From Streptomyces radicis (GTDB lineage Bacteria > Actinomycetota > Actinomycetes > Streptomycetales > Streptomycetaceae), in assembly GCF_003626575.1 (NCBI RefSeq), contig NZ_RBDY01000016.1, forward strand, positions 1-64,000: 64,000 nt of DNA. Reading direction: 5' to 3'. Within the stretch, counting starts at the first letter, position 1. Every line of letters starts with the position of its first letter. Positions 35,375 to 44,627 of this stretch are shown here, one piece after another. The notes below the pieces were generated by a model that worked only from the letters and a program-made list of their open reading frames with translations, was not told the DNA's origin and searched no databases. Position numbers and translations under genes: made by a program.

Positions 35375-36865
35375 ATGCCCGACGTCGCGCGCACCTATGA
35401 AGTCAGGACATTCGGCTGCCAGATGAACGTCCACGACTCGGAGCGGATGGCGGGGTTGCTCGAGCGGGCCGGCTATGTCCCGGCGGCCCCCGGCGCCGAA
35501 GCGGCTGACGTGGTCGTGTTCAACACCTGCGCGGTCCGGGAGAACGCCGACAACCGCCTCTACGGGAACCTCGGCCAGCTCGCCCCCCGCAAGGCCGCCC
35601 GCCCCGGGATGCAGATCGCCGTGGGCGGCTGCCTGGCGCAGAAGGACCGCGACACCATCGTGCGGCGCGCCCCCTGGGTGGACGTCGTCTTCGGCACGCA
35701 CAACGTCGGCAGCCTCCCCGTCCTGCTCGAGCGGGCCCGGGTCGAGCGCGAGGCGCAGGTGGAGATCGCCGAGTCGCTCGAGGCGTTCCCCTCCACCCTG
35801 CCCACGCGCCGCGAGAGCGCGTACGCGGCCTGGGTCGCCATCTCCGTCGGGTGCAACAACACCTGTACGTTCTGCATCGTCCCCGCGCTGCGCGGCAAGG
35901 AGAAGGACCGCCGCCCCGGCGATGTCCTGGCCGAGGTCGAGGCGCTGGTCGCCGAGGGCGTCTCCGAGATCACCCTCCTCGGCCAGAACGTCAACGCGTA
36001 CGGCTCCGACATGGGCGACCGCCAGGCGTTCTCCAAGCTGCTGCGCGCGTGCGGCGCCGTCGACGGCCTCGAGCGCGTCCGCTTCACCTCGCCCCACCCG
36101 CGCGACTTCACCGACGACGTCATCGAGGCGATGGCCGAGACGCCGAACGTCATGCCCCAGCTCCACATGCCGCTCCAGTCGGGCTCCTCGCGGATCCTGC
36201 GCGCGATGCGCCGCTCGTACCGGCAGGAGCGGTATCTCGGGATCATCGGGAAGGTGCGCGCGGCCATCCCCGACGCCGCGATCACCACCGACATCATCGT
36301 GGGCTTCCCCGGCGAGACCGAGGAGGACTTCGAGGAGACGCTGCACGTCGTGCGCGAGGCGCGCTTCGCCCAGGCGTTCACCTTCCAGTACTCCAAGCGC
36401 CCCGGCACCCCCGCGGCCGAGATGGCGGGCCAGATCCCCAAGGAGACGGTCCAATCGCGCTACGAGCGGCTGGTGCGGCTCCAGGACGACATCTCGTGGG
36501 CGGAGAACAAGCGGCAGCTGGGCCGCACCGTCGACGTCCTGGTCGCCGAGGGCGAGGGCCGCAAGGACGACGCCACCCGCCGCCTCTCGGGCCGCGCCCC
36601 TGACAACCGCCTGGTCCACTTCGCGCGCCCCGACGAGCCGATCCGCCCCGGCGACGTCGCCACGGTCACCGTCACCTATGCGGCGCCCCACCACCTGCTG
36701 GCCGAGGCGCCCCCCGAGGCCGTGCGCCGCACCCGCGCAGGGGACGCGTGGGAACGCCGCACCGCCGCGCCCGCGCAGGGGACCCCCGGAGTGCTGCTCG
36801 GGCTGCCGAAGGTCGGCCCGCCGGCCGCCGCCCCCGAGCCCGCCGGCGGCTGCGCGGCGCACTGA
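35375..36865 (+). CDS. miaB: tRNA-2-methylthio-N6-dimethylallyladenosine synthase MiaB
   Basis: A 496-residue radical-SAM methylthiotransferase that modifies A37 of tRNAs reading U-starting codons, after MiaA. The MTTase domain has Cys15, Cys52 and Cys86; the radical-SAM Cys are 160, 164 and 167. A TRAM domain follows. The T-F-G-C-Q-M-N motif separates MiaB from RimO. ATG 35375 fits the family start; an in-frame ATG at 35357 is also possible, as neither has a good ribosome site. Confidence 0.93.
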   Translation: MPDVARTYEVRTFGCQMNVHDSERMAGLLERAGYVPAAPGAEAADVVVFNTCAVRENADNRLYGNLGQLAPRKAARPGMQIAVGGCLAQKDRDTIVRRAPWVDVVFGTHNVGSLPVLLERARVEREAQVEIAESLEAFPSTLPTRRESAYAAWVAISVGCNNTCTFCIVPALRGKEKDRRPGDVLAEVEALVAEGVSEITLLGQNVNAYGSDMGDRQAFSKLLRACGAVDGLERVRFTSPHPRDFTDDVIEAMAETPNVMPQLHMPLQSGSSRILRAMRRSYRQERYLGIIGKVRAAIPDAAITTDIIVGFPGETEEDFEETLHVVREARFAQAFTFQYSKRPGTPAAEMAGQIPKETVQSRYERLVRLQDDISWAENKRQLGRTVDVLVAEGEGRKDDATRRLSGRAPDNRLVHFARPDEPIRPGDVATVTVTYAAPHHLLAEAPPEAVRRTRAGDAWERRTAAPAQGTPGVLLGLPKVGPPAAAPEPAGGCAAH

Positions 36866-36918
36866 GGCCCCGGCGCGCACGCCCCGGCGCCCGCAGGCGG
36901 CGGGGTTAGGCTGCGGCC

Positions 36919-37626
36919 ATGCTCGTCGCCGCCGCTGTGTGCCCGTGTCCGCCCCTGCTGGTGCCCGAGGTGGCGGGGGGTGCCGCGGCCGAGCTCGACG
37001 AGGCCCGCGCCGCCTGCGACGACGCCCTCGGCGTGCTCACCGCGGCCAGACCCGACCGGCTGCTGGTCGTCGGCCCCGCGGCCCAGCCCGAGCGGGGCGC
37101 GTTCCCCCCGGGGGCGCGCGGCTCGTTGCGCGGCTTCGGGGTGGCGGTCGAGGCCCGTCTCGGCGAAGGCCCGCCCGGCGAGCGCGCGTTGCCGCCGTCC
37201 CTGACCATCGGCGCCTGGCTGCTCGAACGCACGGGGTGGGCCGCCGCGCCCGTCGAGGGCCTCGGCGTCGGCGAGCCGCTCGCGCCCGAGCGGTGCGCCG
37301 CCGTGGGCCGCGAGCTGGCCGCGGCGACCGACCGGCTCGCCCTGCTGGTGATGGGCGACGGCAGCGCGTGCCGATCCCCGCGCGCGCCTGGGGCGTACGA
37401 CGAGCGCGCCGTCGCGTTCGACGAGGCGACGGCGCGGGCGCTCGGCGAGGCGAACACCGCCGCCCTGGCCGCCCTCGACGCCGAGCTGGCCGAGGATCTG
37501 CGCGCGGCGGGTCGCTCCAGCTGGCAGCTGCTCGCGGGCGCGGGCGAGGCGACCGGTCTCGCCGGCCGCCTGCTGTACCACGAAGCCCCTTACGGCGTCG
37601 GCTACTTCGTGGCCTCCTGGTCCTAG
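36919..37626 (+). CDS. Class III extradiol dioxygenase-like (LigB fold) protein, probably not catalytic
   Basis: A 235-residue protein resembling the LigB subunit superfamily, and found between miaB and miaA in Streptomyces. True members use two histidines and one glutamate to hold iron. This protein has only one histidine (in L-L-Y-H-E-A-P-Y-G-V near the C-terminus), and where LigB enzymes have an N-terminal histidine it has the cysteine pair in V-C-P-C-P-P. Iron-dependent ring cleavage is therefore unlikely. Function is unknown. Confidence 0.75.
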   Translation: MLVAAAVCPCPPLLVPEVAGGAAAELDEARAACDDALGVLTAARPDRLLVVGPAAQPERGAFPPGARGSLRGFGVAVEARLGEGPPGERALPPSLTIGAWLLERTGWAAAPVEGLGVGEPLAPERCAAVGRELAAATDRLALLVMGDGSACRSPRAPGAYDERAVAFDEATARALGEANTAALAALDAELAEDLRAAGRSSWQLLAGAGEATGLAGRLLYHEAPYGVGYFVASWS

Positions 37627-37668
37627 CCGGGGTCCAGGCCGGTCCTCCGCGGCCGCCCCCGGCGCGGC

Positions 37669-37902
37669 TCAGGAGCGGGCCGCGCCCTCGCCCGCCCCGC
37701 TGTCCGCGGCCTCGGGCGCCGCGGTCTGCTTCGGGATGCCGACCTCGTCGGCCCCCTCGCCCTCGCCTCCCTCGGCGGTCCCCGAGGGCTGCGCGGCGGC
37801 GGCCTTCTCCTCGGTCGCCGCCGCGGCGGCCGCCCCCGCGCAGCACGCCGCAGGCTCGGACGTCCCCTTGCCGCGGCCCCGGAACCAGGCAAACACTCCC
37901 AT
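37669..37902 (-). CDS. Small acidic protein of unknown function
   Basis: A 77-residue protein. It begins M-G-V-F-A-W-F-R-G-R-G-K-G, has a Cys-Cys pair near residue 20, an Ala/Glu-rich low-complexity middle and the end motif I-P-K-Q, then A-A-D-S-G-A-G-E-G-A. Homologs at this position are sometimes labelled gliding motility protein, without support I know of. It is antisense between the LigB-like gene and miaA. The conserved ends, rather than the middle, suggest that it is real. Confidence 0.65.
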   Translation of the reverse strand: MGVFAWFRGRGKGTSEPAACCAGAAAAAATEEKAAAAQPSGTAEGGEGEGADEVGIPKQTAAPEAADSGAGEGAARS

Positions 37903-38014
37903 GACAACTCCCGACCTTCCGTGGGTGGATGACTCAGCAGCAGCAACGACCCGCGGCGCCCGCCGTCACGTCGCTCGTTCGAGGGCCGCGGGCGGATCTG
38001 GGAGACTGCCCCGC

Positions 38015-38962
38015 GTGAACAGCGCAGCCCACGCCCCCCGGGTCGTCGCCGTGGTCGGGCCGACCGCCGCGGGCAAGTCGGACCTCGGGGTCGCCCTGGC
38101 GCGGCGGCTCGGCGGCGAGGTGGTCAACGCCGACTCGATGCAGCTCTACCGCGGCATGGACATCGGCACCGCCAAGCTGACGCCCGCCGAGCAGGGCGGC
38201 GTTCCGCACCACCTGCTCGACATCTGGGACGTCACCGAGACCGCGAGCGTCGCCGAGTACCAGCGGCTGGCGCGCGAGCGGATCGACGCGCTGCTGGCCG
38301 CGGGGCGCGTTCCCGTGCTGGTCGGCGGCTCGGGCCTCTATGTCCGCGGCGCGATCGACACCCTGGACTTCCCCGGCACCGACCCGGCCGTACGGGCGCG
38401 TCTCGAGGGCGAGTTGGCGGGTCTTGGCAGCGCCGCGCTGCACGCCAGGCTGGCCGAGGCCGACCCGCGGGCGGCGCACGCGATCCTGCCGAGCAACGGC
38501 CGCAGGATCGTCAGGGCGCTCGAGGTCATCGAGATCACGGGGGAGCCGTTCACCGCGCGGCTGCCTGGCGCCGCCGACGAGCGGTCCGTCTACCCGACGC
38601 TCCAGATCGGCGTCGGGGTGGAACGCCCCGAGCTGGACGCCAGGATCGCCGAGCGGGTGGACCGGATGTGGCGGGCGGGCCTGGTGGACGAGGTCAGGGC
38701 GCTGGAGCGGGCCGGGCTGCGCGAGGGGCGCACGGCGTCAAGGGCGCTGGGGTACCAGCAGATCCTGGCCGCGCTCGCGGGGGAGTGCGCCGAGGAGGAG
38801 GCGCGCGAGGAGACCGTTCGCGCCACCCGGCGCTTCGCCCGCCGGCAGGAGAGCTGGTTCCGCCGCGACCCGCGCGTGCGCTGGCTGAGCGGGGCGCGCG
38901 AGGCGCGGGGGGAGCTTGTGGACCTTGCGTGGGAGCTGGTCGAACGGACGGTCACATCCTGA
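38015..38962 (+). CDS. miaA: tRNA dimethylallyltransferase MiaA
   Basis: A 315-residue enzyme that transfers a dimethylallyl group to A37 of tRNAs, the step before MiaB. The P-loop GPTAAGKS is at 15-22, followed by the D-S-M-Q-L-Y-R substrate motif. Normal family length. The GTG at 38015 gives the usual short N-terminus; the frame is open far upstream but that stretch looks non-coding and overlaps the antisense small gene. Confidence 0.94.
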   Translation: MNSAAHAPRVVAVVGPTAAGKSDLGVALARRLGGEVVNADSMQLYRGMDIGTAKLTPAEQGGVPHHLLDIWDVTETASVAEYQRLARERIDALLAAGRVPVLVGGSGLYVRGAIDTLDFPGTDPAVRARLEGELAGLGSAALHARLAEADPRAAHAILPSNGRRIVRALEVIEITGEPFTARLPGAADERSVYPTLQIGVGVERPELDARIAERVDRMWRAGLVDEVRALERAGLREGRTASRALGYQQILAALAGECAEEEAREETVRATRRFARRQESWFRRDPRVRWLSGAREARGELVDLAWELVERTVTS

Positions 38963-39071
38963 TCACGTGATGGCATCGGGACGCTCCAAGCGGACGGGAC
39001 CGGTCCCCGGGCGTGCCATCATCGAGCGATGTCGCAACCGTGAAGCCGTTGAGTCTGGAGGGCGCGTGGCG

Positions 39072-39608
39072 ATGGAGGCCGGCCCTCGTGAGAGCAACGG
39101 AACGACGGAGGGTGTGCCACCCCGTCGGCTTCCGGACGACGAGACACTCGCGGCCCTCACCGAGGCCGCGCCCACCCCGGAACCGGAAGCGGACGAGATC
39201 GTGGACGTCGGGACGCTGGATCCCGTGGAGACCGGCGAAGCCGTCGAGATCATCGACGAGTTCAACAAGGACGAGTCCTATGCCGACCTGCGTCCGCCCC
39301 GTCGGCTGCGGCTCTCGCTGGTCGCGCCCATCGCGCTGCTGAGCCTGCTCGGCTCGCTCATGTTCGCCTTCCCGCTCGCCTTCGCCTTCGACGAGGCGGG
39401 CGCGGTCGTCGCCATGCTGGGCCTGCTCATCGGGTGCAGCGCCGCGGGCTGGGGCATGATGGCCGCCCGCCGCGTCGGCTACACCTGGCCCGGGCTGCCG
39501 CCGCGCGGCTCGGGCCGCCGCCCCGACTGGCGGCTGCTCGCCCTCTACGGCCTCGGCTTCTCCGTGCTCGCCGTGCTCGCCGTCCTCCGGGTGGCCGCGC
39601 TGCGCTGA
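39072..39608 (+). CDS. Membrane protein of unknown function (three helices)
   Basis: A 178-residue protein with an acidic, soluble N-terminal half (about 1-85; E-I-V-D-V-G-T-L-D and I-I-D-E-F-N-K-D-E) and three membrane helices (about 92-115, 118-142, 155-175). It lies between miaA and dapF in this conserved neighbourhood. ATG 39072 sits nine bases after GGAGGG (39057-39062); GTG 39066 is closer than usual. No known domain was recognised. Confidence 0.75.
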   Translation: MEAGPRESNGTTEGVPPRRLPDDETLAALTEAAPTPEPEADEIVDVGTLDPVETGEAVEIIDEFNKDESYADLRPPRRLRLSLVAPIALLSLLGSLMFAFPLAFAFDEAGAVVAMLGLLIGCSAAGWGMMAARRVGYTWPGLPPRGSGRRPDWRLLALYGLGFSVLAVLAVLRVAALR

Positions 39609-39638
39609 GTGTCGTCACCACGCGTTACGCTCGGGCAG

Positions 39639-40541
39639 GTGGGCACCGCACAGCAGCCCGTGCCGTTCCTCAAGGGGCACGGCACGGAGAACGACTTCGT
39701 GATCATTCCCGACCCGGACGACCGGCTCGACCTCTCGCCCGCCGCCGTGGCGCGCCTGTGCGACCGGCGCGCGGGGATAGGGGCCGACGGCCTGCTGCGC
39801 GTCGTGCGCGCCACCGGCGAGGCCGAGTGGTTCATGGACTACCGGAACGCCGACGGCAGCCTCGCCGAGATGTGCGGGAACGGCGTGCGGGTCTTCGCGC
39901 GCTACCTCCAGCGCGCCGGGCTCGCCAAGGGCGAGGGCGGGGACCTGCCCATCGCCACGCGCGCCGGCGTGCGCCGGGTGCGTTTCGAGGACGACGGGGA
40001 CATCACCGTGGCCATGGGCGCGGCCGCGCTCCCCGGTGGCCCCGCCGAGTCGGTCACCGTCACCGTGGGGGAGCGCAGCTGGCCCGCGCGCCACGTCGAC
40101 ATGGGGAACCCCCACGCCGTGGCGTTCGTCGCCTCGCTCGCGGACGCGGGCCCCCTGCGCGAGGCCCCCGCCGTCAGCCCCGCCTCCGCGTACCCGCAGG
40201 GGGTGAACGTCGAGTTCGTGGTGGACCGAGGGCCGCGCCATGTGGCCCTGCGGGTGCACGAGCGCGGCTCGGGCGAGACCCGCTCGTGCGGCACGGGGGC
40301 GTGCGCGGTCATGGTCGCCGCGGTCAGGCGCGACGGGCTCGACCCGGCGGCCGATGGGCGCGCGGTCACCTACACGGTGGATGTCCCCGGGGGCCGGCTG
40401 GTGGTCACCGAGGAGGCGTCGGGCGCGGTCACCATGAAGGGGCCCGCGGTGATCGTGGCCGAAGGGACCCTGGACGCCGAGTGGTTGTATCAATCCTGGC
40501 CCCATCAGGCTCACATTTCAGCCACGTTTCCCAGAACATAA
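39639..40541 (+). CDS. dapF: Diaminopimelate epimerase
   Basis: A 300-residue enzyme that converts LL- to meso-diaminopimelate. The two catalytic cysteines are Cys79 in MCGNG and Cys217 in SCGTG. Streptomyces walls use LL-DAP, but meso-DAP is still needed to make lysine. GTG 39639 gives the usual short lead before F-L-K-G-H-G-T-E-N-D. The alternative GTG 39609 directly follows the upstream stop codon. Confidence 0.93.
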   Translation: MGTAQQPVPFLKGHGTENDFVIIPDPDDRLDLSPAAVARLCDRRAGIGADGLLRVVRATGEAEWFMDYRNADGSLAEMCGNGVRVFARYLQRAGLAKGEGGDLPIATRAGVRRVRFEDDGDITVAMGAAALPGGPAESVTVTVGERSWPARHVDMGNPHAVAFVASLADAGPLREAPAVSPASAYPQGVNVEFVVDRGPRHVALRVHERGSGETRSCGTGACAVMVAAVRRDGLDPAADGRAVTYTVDVPGGRLVVTEEASGAVTMKGPAVIVAEGTLDAEWLYQSWPHQAHISATFPRT

Positions 40542-40666
40542 GTCACTCGAATGGGTGATCCACCACGATAGGGGCGGACGTCGGCGGGTGGGGCGTGGTG
40601 GGCTCGGTAGCATCAAGCACCGGCGCCGCTGCGGGACCACGCGGGAAGATCCACGCCGATCGACCC

Positions 40667-40680
40667 AGGTCGATCGACCT
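40667..40680. promoter_or_regulatory. 14-bp perfect palindrome upstream of rshA
   Basis: AGGTCGATCGACCT reads the same on both strands. The half GATCGACC occurs again at 40658-40665. It lies 42 bp before the rshA start and could bind a dimeric regulator. Confidence 0.5.
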
Positions 40681-40722
40681 CGGCCGCGGACCGGTCACAG
40701 GACCGCGGGAGGTGCCCACCCC

Positions 40723-42852
40723 ATGAGCGCAGAGGCGACCACGCCGGGCGACGCCGCCCGCGAACGCCGGGGCCACCGACGAGACGTGCTGAGGCTGCGC
40801 CAGCTCGGCCGCGCCGCCGTCATCCGCTCCACCGTGCGCCACCGGCTGCCCGACGCCATCGAGCACGTCGCCCAGGCCCACCGCCGCCACCACCCCCGCG
40901 CCGACCTCGACGCGCTGCGCCGCGCCTATCTGCTGGCGGAGTCGGCGCACCGCGGCCAGTTCCGCAAGAGCGGCGAGCCGTACATCACGCACCCGCTCGC
41001 GGTCACCCTGATCCTGGCCGAGCTCGGCGCGGAGACGACCACGCTCACCGCATCGCTGCTGCACGACACCGTCGAGGACACCGAGGTGACGCTCGACCAG
41101 GTCCGCGCGGACTTCGGCGACGAGGTCGGCCACCTCGTGGACGGCGTCACCAAGCTGGAGAAGGTGGAGTACGGCGCGGCGGCCGAGCCCGAGACGTTCC
41201 GCAAGATGCTGGTCGCCACCGGCAGCGACGTGCGCGTGATGTCGATCAAGCTCGCCGACCGCCTGCACAACATGCGGACGCTCGGCGTCATGCGCCCCGA
41301 GAAGCAGGCCCGCATCGCCCGCGTCACGCGCGACGTGCTGATCCCGCTGGCCGAGCGGCTCGGCGTACAGGCCGTCAAGAGCGAGCTCGAGGACCTGGTC
41401 TTCGCCATCCTCCACCCCGAGGAGCACGCGCGCGCCCAGGAGTTGATCCGCCGTCACTCCGCGGGCCCCGACCCGCTGGCCGAGGCGGCGGACGCCGTCC
41501 GCGAGGTGCTGCGCGAGGCCGGGATCGCCGCCCAGGTCGTCACCCGCCCCCGCCATGTGCTCTCCGTCCACCGGGTCAGGCTCAAACGGGGCGAGCCGGG
41601 GCCCTACGACTACGGCCGCCTGCTCATCCTCGTCGCGGAGAACGCCGACTGCTACGCCGCGCTCGGCGAGCTGCACACGTGCTTCACGCCGGTGGTCTCG
41701 GAGTTCAAGGACTTCATCGCCGTCCCCAAGTTCAACCTGTACCAGTCGCTCCACACCGCCTTCGCCTTCGGCGGCGGGCGGATCGCCGAGGTGCTGCTGC
41801 GCACCCACGCGATGCACCGCGTCGCCGAGGCGGGCGTGATCGTCCTGGGCGACCCGCACCGCGCGGGCGAGGGCGACGCGGGGGCCGAGGAGGAGCGGGT
41901 CGACCCCACCCGGCCGGGATGGCTCTCCCGGCTGCTCGACTGGCAGCGGCAGACGCCCGACCCCGACACGTTCTGGACCGCGCTCCGCGACGAGCTGGCC
42001 AAGGACCGCGAGATCACCGTCTTCGGCGAGGAGCCCGGCTCGGGGCCGCTCCAGCTCCCCGTCGGCGCGACGTGCGTCGACGCGGCCTACGCCCGCCACG
42101 GCGACGCCGCCCACGCGTGCCTCGGCGTGCGCGTCAACGGGCGGCTGGCCACGCTCCGCACCGTCCTGCACGACGGCGACACCGTGCACCTGCTGCTCGC
42201 CCCTGACGGCAGCTCGGGGCCTTCGCCCGAGTGGCTCGAGCACGCCACCACCCCCGCCGCCCGGATCCCGATCCGGCGGTGGCTCGACAGCCGCGAGGCC
42301 AGCGGGGGCGATGCGGGCCCCGAGCCCGCGCCGCACCACGGGCAGGCCGCGGGCGCCCTGGCCCCCGTGGCACGCCGCGCCGCCGCCGACCCCGCGGACC
42401 GGGCCGCCGCGATCGTGGCGGACGTGCCGGGCGCCCCGGTGCGCCTGGCACGTTGCTGTACGCCCGTGCCGCCCGACGGCGTGCGCGGCTTCACCGTGCG
42501 TGGCGGCGCCGTCACCGTGCACCGCGAGGACTGCCCGACCGCGGTCAGGATGACCGCGGCGGGCCGCCGTCCGCTCCCGGTGACCTGGCGCTCCGAGTCC
42601 ATCGGCTGCCGCGTCACGCTGCACGCCGAGGCCCTGGGCCGCCCCGAGCTGCTCGCCGACCTCACCGAGGCGCTGGCCGCCCATGGCGCGGCCGTGCTCG
42701 CCGCCGAGGTCGAGCCGCCGCGTGAGCACCGCGTGCGGCACACCTACACGCTGCGACTTCCCGACTCCGCGGGGTTGCCGCGCCTGATGCGCGCGATGCG
42801 CCGCGTGCCGGGCGTGTACGACGTGACGCGCGCCGCGCGCCTCCAGTCCTGA
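40723..42852 (+). CDS. rshA: RelA/SpoT homolog RshA
   Basis: A 709-residue stringent-response protein. The N-terminal HD domain is well kept (R-K-S-G-E-P-Y-I-T-H-P, then HD at 114-115 in LLHDTVEDT), so (p)ppGpp hydrolysis is likely. The synthetase domain is divergent: the usual P-G-R-F-K-D is V-S-E-F-K-D, E-I-Q-I-R-T is E-V-L-L-R-T and the A-A-H-W block is missing, although the expected Asp, Glu and Y-Q-S-L-H-T remain. TGS, a Cys-rich zinc-like segment (A-R-C-C) and an ACT domain follow. Position after dapF matches rshA, the second RelA/SpoT gene of S. coelicolor. GCGGGAGGTG precedes the ATG. Confidence 0.88.
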   Translation: MSAEATTPGDAARERRGHRRDVLRLRQLGRAAVIRSTVRHRLPDAIEHVAQAHRRHHPRADLDALRRAYLLAESAHRGQFRKSGEPYITHPLAVTLILAELGAETTTLTASLLHDTVEDTEVTLDQVRADFGDEVGHLVDGVTKLEKVEYGAAAEPETFRKMLVATGSDVRVMSIKLADRLHNMRTLGVMRPEKQARIARVTRDVLIPLAERLGVQAVKSELEDLVFAILHPEEHARAQELIRRHSAGPDPLAEAADAVREVLREAGIAAQVVTRPRHVLSVHRVRLKRGEPGPYDYGRLLILVAENADCYAALGELHTCFTPVVSEFKDFIAVPKFNLYQSLHTAFAFGGGRIAEVLLRTHAMHRVAEAGVIVLGDPHRAGEGDAGAEEERVDPTRPGWLSRLLDWQRQTPDPDTFWTALRDELAKDREITVFGEEPGSGPLQLPVGATCVDAAYARHGDAAHACLGVRVNGRLATLRTVLHDGDTVHLLLAPDGSSGPSPEWLEHATTPAARIPIRRWLDSREASGGDAGPEPAPHHGQAAGALAPVARRAAADPADRAAAIVADVPGAPVRLARCCTPVPPDGVRGFTVRGGAVTVHREDCPTAVRMTAAGRRPLPVTWRSESIGCRVTLHAEALGRPELLADLTEALAAHGAAVLAAEVEPPREHRVRHTYTLRLPDSAGLPRLMRAMRRVPGVYDVTRAARLQS

Positions 42853-43063
42853 GCCCCGCGCCCGCGCTGCGCGCCCCCGCCTTCCCGGCCGCGCCACCGC
42901 TTATCGGGGTGACGGCGGGCGGTCGCCGTGCCACCATGGCCATGCGCGGCCGGGAATGTTCCCGATCGCCCGGACGTTGAGGGGCGTGACGGTTCACCCT
43001 CGATGTGCCGCACCCGCGGAGGCCGTTCGGCTCAGCCGCGTTCCCCGACTCATAAGGACTGCA

Positions 43064-44548
43064 TTGACCTTCTCTTCCCTTCCTCAGGACCACCAGCTCC
43101 GCAGCACCGGACGCCGGGCCGACGCCCTGATGGATGAGGACGTCACCCCGGGCGAGTTCGACCACGTGGACGGCGACCAGTTCGACCGCGACGACCGCGC
43201 CGCGCTGCGCCGCGTCCTGGGGCTCTCGACCGAGCTCGAGGACGTCACCGAGGTCGAGTACCGGCAGCTGCGCCTCGAGCGCGTCGTGCTGGTCGGCGTG
43301 TGGACCTCGGGCACCGCGCGGGACGCCGAGCTGTCCCTGGCCGAGCTGGCCGCGCTCTCGGAGACCGCGGGCGCCCTGGTGCTCGACGGCCTGATCCAGC
43401 GCCGCGACAAGCCGGACCCGGCCACCTACATCGGCTCGGGCAAGGCGCAGGAGCTGCGCGACATCGTGGTGGAGACCGGTGCCGACACCGTCGTGTGCGA
43501 CGGTGAGCTGAGCCCGGGCCAGCTGATCCACCTGGAGGACGTCGTCAAGGTGAAGGTGGTCGACAGGACCGCGCTGATCCTCGACATCTTCGCCCAGCAC
43601 GCCAAGTCCCGTGAGGGCAAGGCGCAGGTGTCGCTGGCCCAGATGCAGTACATGCTGCCAAGGCTGCGCGGTTGGGGTCAGTCGCTCTCCCGCCAGATGG
43701 GCGGCGGTGGCTCCGCGAGCGGCGGCGGCGGGATGGCCACGCGCGGCCCCGGTGAGACCAAGATCGAGACGGACCGGCGGCGGATCCGCGAGAAGATGGC
43801 GAAGATGCGCCGGGAGATCGCGGACATGAAGCACGGCCGCGAGCTCAAGCGGCAGGAGCGCCACCGGAACAGAGTGCCGTCCGTCGCCATCGCCGGATAC
43901 ACCAACGCCGGGAAGTCCTCGCTGCTCAACCAGCTGACCGGCGCCGGAGTCCTGGTCGAGAACGCCCTGTTCGCCACGCTGGACCCGACCGTGCGCAGGG
44001 CGACCACGCCGAGCGGGCGCACGTTCACGCTGGCCGACACGGTCGGCTTCGTGCGGCACCTGCCGCACGACCTGGTGGAGGCGTTCCGCTCCACGATGGA
44101 GGAGGTCGGCGAGGCCGATCTGATCCTGCACGTGGTGGACGGCGCCCACCCGGCGCCCGAGGAGCAGCTCGCCACGGTCCGCGAGGTGATCAGGGACGTC
44201 GGCGGGCACGACATCCCCGAGATCGTCGTCATCAACAAGGCGGACGCCGCGGACGAGTTGGCGTTGCAGCGGCTGCTGCGGACGGAGAAGCGGGCGATCG
44301 CCGTCTCGGCGCGCACCGGGCTCGGCATCGAGCAGCTGCTGGAGTGGATCGACACCGAGCTGCCGCGCCCCGCGGTGGAGCTGGAGGTCCTGGTGCCCTA
44401 CACCGAGGGCGGCCTGGTCTCCCGGGTGCACGCGGAGGGCGAGGTGCTGGCCGAGGAGCACACCGGCGAGGGCACGCTGCTCACCGCCCGGGTGCACGAG
44501 GAGCTGGCCGCGCTGCTCGAGCCGTACGCCCCTGCCGTCAGCGGCTGA
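43064..44548 (+). CDS. hflX: GTPase HflX
   Basis: A 494-residue GTPase that splits stalled 70S ribosomes during stress. An HflX domain (about 65-270, with a Gly-rich loop at 212-224) precedes the GTPase (G1 GYTNAGKS at 278-285, D-T-V-G-F, N-K-A-D). TTG 43064 is chosen as start because AAGGA lies five bases before it and the encoded M-T-F-S-S-L-P-Q-D matches relatives. An upstream ATG at 42956 has no ribosome site. Confidence 0.92.
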   Translation: MTFSSLPQDHQLRSTGRRADALMDEDVTPGEFDHVDGDQFDRDDRAALRRVLGLSTELEDVTEVEYRQLRLERVVLVGVWTSGTARDAELSLAELAALSETAGALVLDGLIQRRDKPDPATYIGSGKAQELRDIVVETGADTVVCDGELSPGQLIHLEDVVKVKVVDRTALILDIFAQHAKSREGKAQVSLAQMQYMLPRLRGWGQSLSRQMGGGGSASGGGGMATRGPGETKIETDRRRIREKMAKMRREIADMKHGRELKRQERHRNRVPSVAIAGYTNAGKSSLLNQLTGAGVLVENALFATLDPTVRRATTPSGRTFTLADTVGFVRHLPHDLVEAFRSTMEEVGEADLILHVVDGAHPAPEEQLATVREVIRDVGGHDIPEIVVINKADAADELALQRLLRTEKRAIAVSARTGLGIEQLLEWIDTELPRPAVELEVLVPYTEGGLVSRVHAEGEVLAEEHTGEGTLLTARVHEELAALLEPYAPAVSG

Positions 44549-44571
44549 TCGACGCGCCACGCGCCCGAAGG

Positions 44572-44598
44572 GGCCGCCTCCCGCGCAGGGGGGCGGCC
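44572..44598. terminator. Bidirectional terminator between hflX and the TetR gene
   Basis: GGCCGCC (44572-44578) pairs with GGCGGCC (44592-44598). Flanking GAAG and CTTC extend the stem past a bulge. It lies between two convergent genes. Confidence 0.6.
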
Positions 44599-44627
44599 TC
44601 TTCGGCGTCCCCGGTGGCCCGGGCCGC

